Source of the DNA: Deltaproteobacteria bacterium
GTDB taxonomy: Bacteria; SAR324; NAC60-12
Assembly (NCBI GenBank): GCA_003541985.1
Contig: DPLM01000187.1
Coordinates: 781-6,103 of the forward strand
Length of the DNA stretch: 5,323 nucleotides
Direction: 5' to 3'
Part shown: positions 1 to 5,323 of the stretch, one piece after another
How the letters are laid out: every line of letters begins with the position of its first letter
Numbering within the stretch: the stretch's first letter is position 1
Notes under the pieces: generated by a model
Told to the model about the DNA's origin: nothing
Databases searched by the model: none
The model's input: the letters and a program-made list of their open reading frames with translations, nothing else
Position numbers and translations under genes: made by a program

Positions 1-60
1 CAATTGAACCCAGATAGAGAGGCCCGATTATCATCTAAACATCAATCATCTGGAGGCACT

Positions 61-291
61 ATGCCGATCACCATTGATGAGATTGTAGAGAAAGGTAAGC
101 AGCGTAAACAACTACTGACACTGGCAGAAAAGTAGGAAATTGCTGATCAAGCTCGAAGAATTGGGCAGCAGGGTCAGTGGGAAGAACTGGTTCAGGAATT
201 ACATGAAGATCCCGAACTACAGGAATTGTTTGAGGACGATCAACTGATAGCGGGACAGTCAGAAGCAGCAGGCTTTGACATTATTCAATAG
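61..291 (+). pseudogene. Small Glu/Gln-rich protein gene interrupted by an amber codon; family not recognised
   Basis: The ATG at 61 follows a clear GGAGG at 52-56 with a four-base spacer, which is why this start was chosen. The frame runs 24 codons (MPITIDEIVEKGKQ..., ending LAEK) to TAG at 133-135. It then stays open for 51 more codons to TAG at 289-291. The second part has the same hydrophilic, Glu/Gln/Asp-rich, helix-like character (EIADQARRIG, WEELVQELHEDPELQELF), so both halves look like one protein of about 76 residues. A CAG-to-TAG or AAG-to-TAG change would explain the stop. No good ATG or GTG restart follows it. The frame is also open from base 1 to 61, so a longer upstream form cannot be excluded, but the ribosome site favours 61. 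I do not recognise a family and assign no function. Alternatives are a real 24-residue peptide, or a sequencing error at 133. Confidence 0.5.
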
Positions 292-327
292 TTAATTCGG
301 GCTCACATTATCTGAAAGTACCCACTG

Positions 328-430
328 CGTGTCTGACTAGGGTTTGACTATCGTGTTCAAGGGAGTAGATGAACTTCCCTCCCTACCGCAGTCCATCTGC
401 CCTAGTATATCTGTTCGGGAGACAGGCACG
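328..430 (+). ncRNA. Candidate structured RNA (long-range helix), unproven
   Basis: Bases 328-335 (CGTGTCTG) can pair with 423-430 (CAGGCACG), eight pairs including one G-U. The adjacent 336-342 (ACTAGGG) pairs perfectly with 400-406 (CCCTAGT). Together they give a 15-pair helix with a 16-base bulge on the 3' side. Inside it, 355-359 (GTTCA) and 370-374 (TGAAC) form a five-pair hairpin. The one wobble pair becomes an A-C mismatch on the other strand, so the plus strand is favoured. A competing helix, 349-355 with 427-433 (TATCGTG/CACGATA), would give a switch or pseudoknot. The segment lies between a short plus-strand gene and a terminator-like hairpin, so it could be a 3' UTR element or a separate small RNA. 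It matches no RNA family I recognise, and chance pairing remains possible. Confidence 0.22.
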
Positions 431-492
431 ATACTCCTGTTGTGTTCTGAGATTCAAGTAATCGATCTTTAACCATATTCATCTAGTCCTGA

Positions 493-535
493 CTCTAAGT
501 CGCTCATCAGATAGCTTCAGAGACTTGAGCTTTTT
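493..535 (+). terminator. Possible rho-independent terminator
   Basis: CTC (493-495) and AAGTC (497-501), separated by one bulged T, pair with GACTT (522-526) and GAG (527-529). A G-A mismatch and two more pairs can extend the stem inward, leaving a loop of about 14 bases. A run of five T follows at 531-535 after a single C. The orientation fits transcription from the 61-291 gene or the candidate RNA. The stem is AT-rich with a bulge, so this is a weak terminator at best. Confidence 0.35.
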
Positions 536-637
536 CTGCAGATGCTATTTTCACCATTCCCTTTCGAAATCTGCGGGGGTGCTGCCACCCGTGGCTAATT
601 GCAACGGACTATTTACATTTCAGACATTACACGAGAT

Positions 638-880
638 TTACACCTCGCTAATATAAGCGCCTTTCACAGCGAACCGATAGGAGCGTAGTTTACGCAGAGC
701 TTGAATTTGTACTTCTTCAAGAGAGCTCTGCAGATAACTGGTAGTGGCATCAAGGTGGGATTAGGCAACAAGTGGGGAAAGGGAAAAGATGCCAAGAACA
801 AGAAGGGTGCACAGCAACGCTAACGCCAGCAGCAGTCCAATAAGGGTGAATCCTGCTCGCTCAGTAGGCGTTTGGATCAA
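638..880 (-). pseudogene. Type IV prepilin / pseudopilin-like remnant with in-frame stop
   Basis: Reading the minus strand from TTG at 880, the product begins MIQTPTERAG, then FTLIGLLLALALL and further hydrophobic residues to about residue 36. This is the layout of a class III signal: a short charged leader, Gly at the prepilin-peptidase cleavage site, Phe at +1 and a hydrophobic helix. The usual Glu at +5 is Gly here. AAGGG at 890-886 sits five bases before the TTG and supports this start. The frame overlaps the end of the sugar transferase gene by 20 bases, which suggests translational coupling. TAA at 763-761 stops it after 39 codons. The same frame then stays open for 40 codons (SHLDATTSYLQSSLEEVQIQ... 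to ...GAYISEV) and ends at TAA 640-638. That tail is amphipathic, as expected of a pilin helix continuing, and CAA-to-TAA would explain the stop. Even repaired, about 80 residues is short for a pseudopilin, so the 3' part is probably lost too. Alternative: a short non-pilin membrane peptide. Confidence 0.45.
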
Positions 881-2258
881 CAAAGCCCTTAAATATGGTG
901 AGGAAGAGAATCTTGATGTCAAACCAGAGTGACCATCGTTCGATGTAATAGAGATCGAATTCAATGCGTTTTTCCAGAGAAGTATTGCCGCGCCAGCCAT
1001 TGATCTGTGCCCAACCGGTAATGCCAGCCTTGACCTTGTGCCGCAGCATGTAATCTGGAATCTGTTTTTTAAACTGCTCAATGAAGACTGGCCTTTCTGG
1101 ACGGGGACCAACCAAGCTCATCTCGCCTCGCAGTACATTGAAGAGCTGGGGTAGCTCATCAAGGCTGACTTTGCGGATAAACTGTCCGATGGGAGTGCAA
1201 CGATCATCAGCCTTACTGGCCCAGACTGCACCGGTACGCTGCTCGGCGTCCAAGCGCATCGAACGGAATTTCAATGCATTGAAGATTCGGCCATCCAGTC
1301 CCATTCGTTCCTGACGGTAGAAGATGGGTCCTGGTGAACTCAGACGGACTAGCCCAGCGATCAGTAACATGATGGGACCAAAGATCAGCAGAGCAGCAGC
1401 AGCACCTACCATATCCAGTCCACGCTTGAGCAGTCGGTTCCAACCAAATAAAGGACTACGTACAATTGTTACGACAGGCATCCCCTCAAAATTTTCTGTC
1501 TCGGTGTGCAATGTTCGAAAGCTACCAAGATTGGGGACAATGTGCAGATCCACCCAGAGTTCGGCAAACTGTTCTTTTAATTGGGGTAGGTGTGCCTGCT
1601 CTGTAGGTGAGAGAGCGAGAAAGACTTGATCAATCTCCTGTCGATGAATACGTTGCACCAGTTCCTCTAGGTCAATGAACTGTGGCAGGCTAGTGGGTAG
1701 GTTCGTTTCAGATTGCAGACTCAGTACTCCTTTCAGGAGGATTCCGGTTCGCTGATAACCAACCAGTCGTTGTGCAAAGTTCAGTGCGGTCTCGCCGGAG
1801 CCAATCACAGCAATTTTCCTGAGGTGGTAGCCACGCCGATGCAGCCACTTCATGCTCTTGCGGGCTAGATAACGAGAGAGTACCAGCAGTAGGAGTAGGA
1901 ATATCAGGAAATAGAGTGTATGTACTCGAGAGTAGGAGAATTCCCGGTAGTAGAAGGCAACTCCCACCAAAGCGAGGAACAAGTATAACCCTCCACGAAG
2001 CAGGTAGAGGAAATCCTGGCGGGGACGAATGAAGGATTGGGGACGATAGACGTTAGCCAGGGAAAAGGTGAGTGCTGTCAATAGGGCCGCAGCAAAAGCG
2101 GCCTTAAGGTATTCGACATGATCCGGAATGTAGTCAGCACCGGGCCAGTTCAGCCAGAAAAAACGAGCTCGGTAGGCAAACTCCCAAGCCAGAAAAGCCA
2201 GCATGACATCCAGTCCTCGCAGGGCACCAAGTAAGACCTGATTGTGAGTTTTTAGCAC
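861..2258 (-). CDS. wcaJ: Undecaprenyl-phosphate glucose phosphotransferase (polyprenyl glycosylphosphotransferase, WcaJ family)
   Basis: A 465-residue inner-membrane enzyme. It transfers a sugar 1-phosphate, usually glucose from UDP-glucose, to undecaprenyl phosphate, the first step of exopolysaccharide or capsule repeat-unit assembly. The N-terminal part has hydrophobic segments near residues 8-30, 52-70, 85-103 and 113-129. A Rossmann-like CoA-binding-type domain follows, with VIGSGETALNFAQRLVGY at 151-168. The C-terminal bacterial sugar transferase domain starts near 274 (NRLLKRGLD) with a membrane-associated helix at about 281-303. It carries FRSM (331-334), the catalytic Asp-Glu in SLDELPQLFNVLRGEMSLVG (365-384) with PRPE (385-388), and GWAQINGWRG (415-424). 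The Asn-Ala-Tyr C-terminus and the length are typical of the family. The start codon is GTG with no obvious Shine-Dalgarno, so the start is slightly uncertain. Sugar specificity cannot be read from sequence. No other polysaccharide gene lies in the window; the pilin-like remnant overlaps its 3' end. The symbol denotes the family, not proven colanic acid synthesis. Confidence 0.93.
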   Translation of the reverse strand: MLKTHNQVLLGALRGLDVMLAFLAWEFAYRARFFWLNWPGADYIPDHVEYLKAAFAAALLTALTFSLANVYRPQSFIRPRQDFLYLLRGGLYLFLALVGVAFYYREFSYSRVHTLYFLIFLLLLLVLSRYLARKSMKWLHRRGYHLRKIAVIGSGETALNFAQRLVGYQRTGILLKGVLSLQSETNLPTSLPQFIDLEELVQRIHRQEIDQVFLALSPTEQAHLPQLKEQFAELWVDLHIVPNLGSFRTLHTETENFEGMPVVTIVRSPLFGWNRLLKRGLDMVGAAAALLIFGPIMLLIAGLVRLSSPGPIFYRQERMGLDGRIFNALKFRSMRLDAEQRTGAVWASKADDRCTPIGQFIRKVSLDELPQLFNVLRGEMSLVGPRPERPVFIEQFKKQIPDYMLRHKVKAGITGWAQINGWRGNTSLEKRIEFDLYYIERWSLWFDIKILFLTIFKGFVDPNAY

Positions 2259-2289
2259 AGACGTAACTTGAAATAACAGGAATGAGTAA
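2259..2289. promoter_or_regulatory. 31-base divergent intergenic gap
   Basis: The GTG of the sugar transferase (minus strand) and the ATG of the kinase-like gene (plus strand) are only 31 bases apart. CAGGAA at 2277-2282 serves as the ribosome site of the rightward gene. The gap is too short for two separate full promoters, so at least one promoter must lie inside the opposite coding region or overlap its partner. I see no convincing -35/-10 pair or operator. Confidence 0.4.
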
Positions 2290-3339
2290 ATGAAGACGGC
2301 CGACTTCCATCCGGCACGAGTTCAGACATTGGTCTTTGATCTTGATAGTCTGACAGGTGAATTTAGTCAGGAACAGTGGAAAAATTTTCGTGAGTTCCTA
2401 CGGGTGCTGCAAGAACGTGATTTTCACTTAGTACTACTGGGAGAAGAACTCTCTCCCAACGACTGGCAGCAATTCTCAGGGATATCAATCGTTTCTGGAT
2501 CCCCTGAAAGCAGTGGTCGTCACAATCCCCAATTAGGCCAAGCCGATCATTTCTGGGTTACAGATCGCTCCAATCTTCACGCTTGGTTACAGGATCAGTA
2601 TTCCCATTTTGCCAGTCGTCAACCAGTCCTTGTTCCCAATGGGTTCTATTGTCCTCGCATTGAAGACTTGCTGCAAATTTTTCATCCCAGCCGCAACACA
2701 ACCCTAGAGATAGCGGAACAACTACTGAAAAGCAAACAGGAGGCCCCCAGCAAGCCACTATTGGTTGGCATTGGTGGCCCAGATGATTGTGGACATGCAT
2801 ATTTTGTGGGAGAATTACTTGAAGCTCTGGAAGAACAGGGTGTACTGGTTGGGGGTTTTGATTTGCTAGAACTACTGAGTCCTGAGCACAAGAATTCAAC
2901 CGTAGCCGATTATTGGCGAACTCCCCGGGACCGAGACTGGATTCTTGATAAACTGCTGCGTCCCTACGCCGCTGGGAATACTGTGACTGTGATTGATGAG
3001 CCCGATTTCCTGCAAGGCTGTGAGACCTCATCATACCCACTGTTTTGGGCCCCAGAGATGGTTGTATTACTCTGGGGAACAACAATTTTTGTACCTGAAA
3101 TACATAAACTCCTGAACATAAAAATCGTACTGGATCTTACTCCTAAGGCCGCGGCAGCACGATTATTCGAACTGGACGAGCGCAGTGATTTCAATCCAGA
3201 TTTCATAGAGACTTATCTCAAGGGGGAAGGAAGACTCTATGGTGAATACCTAGAAGCCAATCAAATTCGGCAGCAAGCAGACTTTATCGTGCAGTTCGAT
3301 AATTTCCATGCGTTCAAATTGGAGGGTGACTCCAAGTAG
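2290..3339 (+). CDS. HAD-like / uridine-kinase-like two-part protein with degenerate P-loop
   Basis: A 349-residue, apparently soluble protein; no signal peptide or membrane helix is seen. Residues 11-22 (VQTLVFDLDSLT) resemble HAD-phosphatase motif I, including both aspartates of D-x-D. LVLLGEE (48-53) could be the motif II strand. Residues 155-338 follow the order of uridine kinase family P-loop proteins: a first strand and glycine-rich turn (LLVGIGGPDDCGHA), DYWRTPRDRDWILDKLLRP (207-225), a strand VVLLWGTTIFVPEI (258-271), IKIVLDLTP (277-285), the arginine-containing helix AAARLFELDERSD (288-300), then YLKGEGRLYGEYLEA (309-323) and ADFIVQFDN near the end. In active kinases the loop ends Gly-Lys-Ser/Thr; here it is Gly-His-Ala (168-170). 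The glutamate usual in the VVIVEG strand is Trp262. ATP-dependent phosphorylation is therefore unlikely, and a regulatory or binding role is inferred. The ATG has CAGGAA seven bases upstream. The gene stands alone, divergent from the sugar transferase. The family assignment is by eye. Confidence 0.7.
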   Translation: MKTADFHPARVQTLVFDLDSLTGEFSQEQWKNFREFLRVLQERDFHLVLLGEELSPNDWQQFSGISIVSGSPESSGRHNPQLGQADHFWVTDRSNLHAWLQDQYSHFASRQPVLVPNGFYCPRIEDLLQIFHPSRNTTLEIAEQLLKSKQEAPSKPLLVGIGGPDDCGHAYFVGELLEALEEQGVLVGGFDLLELLSPEHKNSTVADYWRTPRDRDWILDKLLRPYAAGNTVTVIDEPDFLQGCETSSYPLFWAPEMVVLLWGTTIFVPEIHKLLNIKIVLDLTPKAAAARLFELDERSDFNPDFIETYLKGEGRLYGEYLEANQIRQQADFIVQFDNFHAFKLEGDSK

Positions 3340-3374
3340 TTGTAATACAGGAATTGAAACCCCATTTTACAACA

Positions 3375-3736
3375 ATGAAGGATGGCAAGCAGACTGGGTA
3401 TGAATCTGTTGGGTTTCAACAGGCGCAGAAGTACAAAACGACGGTTCTAACGGTGTTTTGCTCAAGATTGCGCCTAAAGGCTCAAGCAGAGTATGGAGAG
3501 TTGGTCCCACAAATGTCGAAGCTGGCAAGGTCGATACCGGGTTACAAATCTCACAGGGTTTTCGTTGTTAAAGATGAAGAGCGGCTAACACACTGGTCGA
3601 ATTTGAAGAAGATGTTACCCAATTCGATTGGGCTAGTCACCAAGAGCACCGTGCTGCCCAAAAGCCTGGACGGTCAGCTTTTTACAGTGAATACTTGTTG
3701 TAAATGTGCGAAGTGAAGCGAAAATCTCAATTTTTT
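3375..3736 (+). pseudogene. Antibiotic biosynthesis monooxygenase (ABM) domain protein, frameshifted pseudogene
   Basis: From 3444 the frame reads TVLTVFCSRLRLKAQAEY, then MSKLARSIPGYKSHRVF and KDEERLT. This is the first half of a small ABM-fold (ferredoxin-like, dimeric) protein of about 100 residues. At 3588-3593 an ACACAC run shifts the frame. From CTG at 3593 the next frame continues with LVEFEEDVTQFDWASHQEHR, then FYSEYLL, a stop, and MCEVKRKSQF. This restores the family's usual second half (LVEFES...W..HPEHR...FY.EY..QVCEV.R.S.F). The two lesions are thus a likely two-base CA duplication and TAA at 3701-3703, where the family usually has Gln (CAA-to-TAA). Cys at 3459-3461 stands where Arg is common. 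The true start is unclear: no ribosome site precedes the ATG at 3375, and 23 unmatched codons lie before the domain. The 3' end past SQFF is also uncertain. Members range from quinol oxygenases to unknowns, so no substrate is proposed. Sequencing error would need two separate mistakes. Confidence 0.75.
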
Positions 3737-3801
3737 TGCAAGCGAAGAGGAGCGCTGGCAAAGTTAAATTTCAGGCTGTTACAGCAGTTAGTTGGGAAGT
3801 A

Positions 3802-3829
3802 CGGCCTGACGAGCCAGCCCGACAGGCCG
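3802..3829 (-). terminator. Strong hairpin downstream of katG
   Basis: CGGCCTG (3802-3808) pairs perfectly with CAGGCCG (3823-3829). After a one-base mismatch, four more pairs form around a four-base loop; on the minus strand one of these is G-U, while on the plus strand it is an A-C mismatch, which favours minus-strand use. It lies about 50 bases past the katG stop, where a transcript-end structure is expected, but no T-tract follows on either strand. It is either a non-canonical terminator or a 3'-end stabilising hairpin. Confidence 0.4.
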
Positions 3830-3878
3830 CATGGAGATGAGAGCAATCAACAAAAAGTTGACCGATCCGTCAGTAAGA

Positions 3879-5323
3879 TTAGCTTTCGAAGCGGTCGAGG
3901 TTCATCACCTTATTCCAGGCAGCTACAAAATCTTTGACGAACTTCTCCTTGGAGTCGCTCTGAGCATAGACTTCAGCAATTGCTCGAAGTTGTGAGTGAG
4001 AACCAAAGATCAGATCCACACGGGTACCGGTCCACTTCAGGTCACCGCTTGCGCGATCACGACCTTCAAAAATTTCCTCCTCCTCAGAATTTGCCTTCCA
4101 TTCTATACTCATGTCTAGCAGATTGACGAAGAAGTCTGTGGACAGTACGCCAGGTCGATCAGTGAAGACACCGTGCTTCGACTGATTTTGGTTAGTATCT
4201 AGAACGCGCATGCCGCCGACTAGTGCTGTCATTTCTGGAGCAGTCAGGGTCATGAGTTGGGCCTTGTCCACCAGGAATTCTTCCGTGGAAACAGTGAAGG
4301 CGGCCTTCTGATAGTTACGGAAGCCGTCTGCTTGGGGCTCCAGTACTGCAAAAGAGTCAGCATCGGTTTGCTCTGCTGTCGCGTCAGTACGACCAGGAGT
4401 GAAGGGCACTTCGATGTTGTGCCCACCAGCTCTGGCAGCTTGCTCGACCGCAGCGCAACCACCAAGCACAATCAGGTCAGCCATGGAGACCTTCTTGCCA
4501 CTACCAGCAGAAGTATTGAAGGTTTCTTGAACACCGCCCAATGCCTGCAGCACTTTGGCTAGTTGTTCTGGTTGGTTCGCATCCCAATCCTTCTGAGGAG
4601 CTAGACGGATGCGAGCACCATTGGCACCACCGCGCTTGTCTGAATTGCGGAAGGTGGTCGCAGAACACCAAGCAGTTCCAACAAGTTCTGACGTAGATAG
4701 ACCGGTTGCCAGGATGCTGGCCTTGAGTTGCGAGATGTCACTAGCATCAACTAAAGCGTGGTCAACAGCTGGAACAGGGTCTTGCCAGATCAGATTTTCT
4801 TCAGGAACTTCTGATCCCAGGTAGCGCACTTTGGGACCCATATCACGGTGAGTCAGCTTAAACCAAGCACGGGCGAAGGCATCAGCAAACTCGTCTGGAT
4901 TGTCACGGAAGCGCAGTGAGATTTTCTCATAGATTGGATCCATGCGCATGGCCATGTCCGCTGTGGTCATCATGGGTCGATGCTTTTTGGAAGGATCATG
5001 GGCGTCTGGAACCATATCTTTCTCAGTGACACCCTTGGCCAGCCACTGCCAGGCTCCCGCCGGGCTCTTGGTCAGTTCCCACTCATACTTGAAGAGAGTG
5101 GTGAAGTAGCCGTTGTCCCACTGAGTTGGATTTGGGGTCCAAGCACCTTCGATACCACTGGTAATTGTGTCACCCGCCTTACCGCTGCCGTGCTTGCTGG
5201 TCCAACCAAGGCCCTGCTCAGCGATTGGGGCACCTTCTGGCTCAGGGCCGACCAGTGAAGCGTCACCGGCACCATGACATTTGCCGAATGTGTGACCGCC
5301 GGCAACTAGAGCAACGGTTTCTA
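3879..5323 (-). CDS. katG: Catalase-peroxidase KatG, C-terminal part (5' end outside window)
   Basis: A haem enzyme that breaks down hydrogen peroxide by catalase and peroxidase reactions. The visible part is 480 codons plus TAA, about two thirds of a usual 720-740 residue KatG. The frame is open from 5321 to the window edge with no lesion. The N-terminal domain with the distal Arg-Trp-His and the Trp-Tyr-Met adduct lies outside. Numbering from the first complete codon, His10 in ALVAGGHTFGK is the proximal haem ligand (M. tuberculosis His270). Ser55 in ITSGIE matches Ser315, Trp61 matches Trp321, Asp122 in TTAD matches Asp381, and Arg159 in THRDMGP matches the Arg418 switch. The haem-free C-terminal domain follows (LIVLGGCAAVEQAA, VPFTPGRTDA, FRNY, LLDMSIEW, GTRVDLIFGSHSQLRA). 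It closes with MNLDRFES, the family's normal C-terminus. Cys15 replaces the Thr common in GKTHGAG, and Asp20 replaces a common Pro. It points toward the ABM remnant, 142 bases away. No regulator such as OxyR or Fur is visible. Confidence 0.97.
   Translation of the reverse strand, partial: ETVALVAGGHTFGKCHGAGDASLVGPEPEGAPIAEQGLGWTSKHGSGKAGDTITSGIEGAWTPNPTQWDNGYFTTLFKYEWELTKSPAGAWQWLAKGVTEKDMVPDAHDPSKKHRPMMTTADMAMRMDPIYEKISLRFRDNPDEFADAFARAWFKLTHRDMGPKVRYLGSEVPEENLIWQDPVPAVDHALVDASDISQLKASILATGLSTSELVGTAWCSATTFRNSDKRGGANGARIRLAPQKDWDANQPEQLAKVLQALGGVQETFNTSAGSGKKVSMADLIVLGGCAAVEQAARAGGHNIEVPFTPGRTDATAEQTDADSFAVLEPQADGFRNYQKAAFTVSTEEFLVDKAQLMTLTAPEMTALVGGMRVLDTNQNQSKHGVFTDRPGVLSTDFFVNLLDMSIEWKANSEEEEIFEGRDRASGDLKWTGTRVDLIFGSHSQLRAIAEVYAQSDSKEKFVKDFVAAWNKVMNLDRFES

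Larger units (their letters stand above)
292..637. other. Gene-free stretch with possible RNA structure
   Basis: No convincing coding frame was found on either strand. On the minus strand there are only very short frames, for example one starting with ATG near 555 that ends after about 15 codons. The stretch holds the candidate structured RNA at 328-430 and a terminator-like hairpin at 493-535, both described separately. A GGGTG/CACCC hairpin at 577-590 has no T-tract. No tRNA, mobile element or repeat array was recognised. Confidence 0.5.

Noticed and set aside
4..34. Promoter-like TTGAAC with TATCAT upstream of the 61-291 gene
   Set aside because: The spacer is 19 bases and both boxes are weak; not distinguishable from chance.
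577..590. GGGTG/CACCC hairpin as a terminator
   Set aside because: Only five pairs and no T-tract on either strand.
535..735. Nine-base direct repeat TCTGCAGAT at 535-543 and 727-735
   Set aside because: Too short, only two copies and no element between them that looks mobile.
2558..3085. A 175-codon minus-strand open frame
   Set aside because: It lies wholly inside the kinase-like gene on the opposite strand, has no recognisable domain, and the plus-strand frame matches a protein family.
3349..3361. GGAATTGAAACCCC-like segment resembling the end of some CRISPR repeats
   Set aside because: It occurs once, with no spaced copies and no cas genes in the window.
61..3703. Stop-codon reassignment (TAG or TAA read as an amino acid)
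   Set aside because: Both TAG and TAA interrupt frames, yet katG ends at TAA and the kinase-like gene at TAG exactly where their products should end. One lesion is also a frameshift.
3704..3937. A separate small plus-strand gene starting MCEVKRKSQF
   Set aside because: Its first ten codons are the C-terminus of the ABM domain after a nonsense codon. The rest runs into the antisense 3' end of katG and has no protein-like pattern.

Overview
This is a short bacterial window of mixed strand orientation and roughly balanced base composition. It holds two complete well-formed genes, one gene running off the right edge, and three reading frames that look broken. Nothing fixes the taxon. A WcaJ-type initiating sugar transferase, a bifunctional catalase-peroxidase and a prepilin-like leader suggest a free-living, probably Gram-negative-type bacterium. 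Several interrupted genes in 5.3 kb suggest a lineage or region with relaxed selection or low coding density. This is inference, and assembly error is an alternative for each lesion.

Layout. 61-291 (+): a small Glu/Gln-rich reading frame with a good ribosome binding site but an in-frame TAG after 24 codons; not recognised. 292-637: no gene, but it contains a possible structured RNA (328-430, + strand) and a terminator-like hairpin with a T-tract (493-535, + strand). 638-880 (-): a prepilin-like N-terminus (TTG start, leader ending Ala-Gly before FTLIG, hydrophobic helix) that hits a TAA and then stays open for another 40 codons; it overlaps the end of the next gene. 861-2258 (-): complete undecaprenyl-phosphate glucose phosphotransferase (WcaJ family), the membrane enzyme that starts exopolysaccharide repeat-unit assembly. 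2259-2289: a 31-base divergent gap. 2290-3339 (+): a 349-residue protein with a HAD-like N-terminal half and a C-terminal half shaped like uridine kinase, but with the Walker A lysine and the usual glutamate lost. 3375-3736 (+): an antibiotic-biosynthesis-monooxygenase (ABM) fold pseudogene, with one frameshift and one nonsense codon. 3802-3829: a strong hairpin past the end of katG. 3879-5323 (-): the C-terminal two thirds of katG, start outside the window.

How they fit together. The only visible unit is the WcaJ-type gene with the pilin-like remnant overlapping its 3' end. The kinase-like gene is divergent from it with almost no space between, so the two may share or overlap control regions. 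The katG and ABM remnants converge and look unrelated to the polysaccharide gene. No mobile element, CRISPR array, tRNA or rRNA was seen. The most unusual items are the degenerate HAD/uridine-kinase-like protein and the three separately damaged small genes. The intact genes here end in TGA, TAG and TAA, so stop-codon reassignment does not explain the interruptions.
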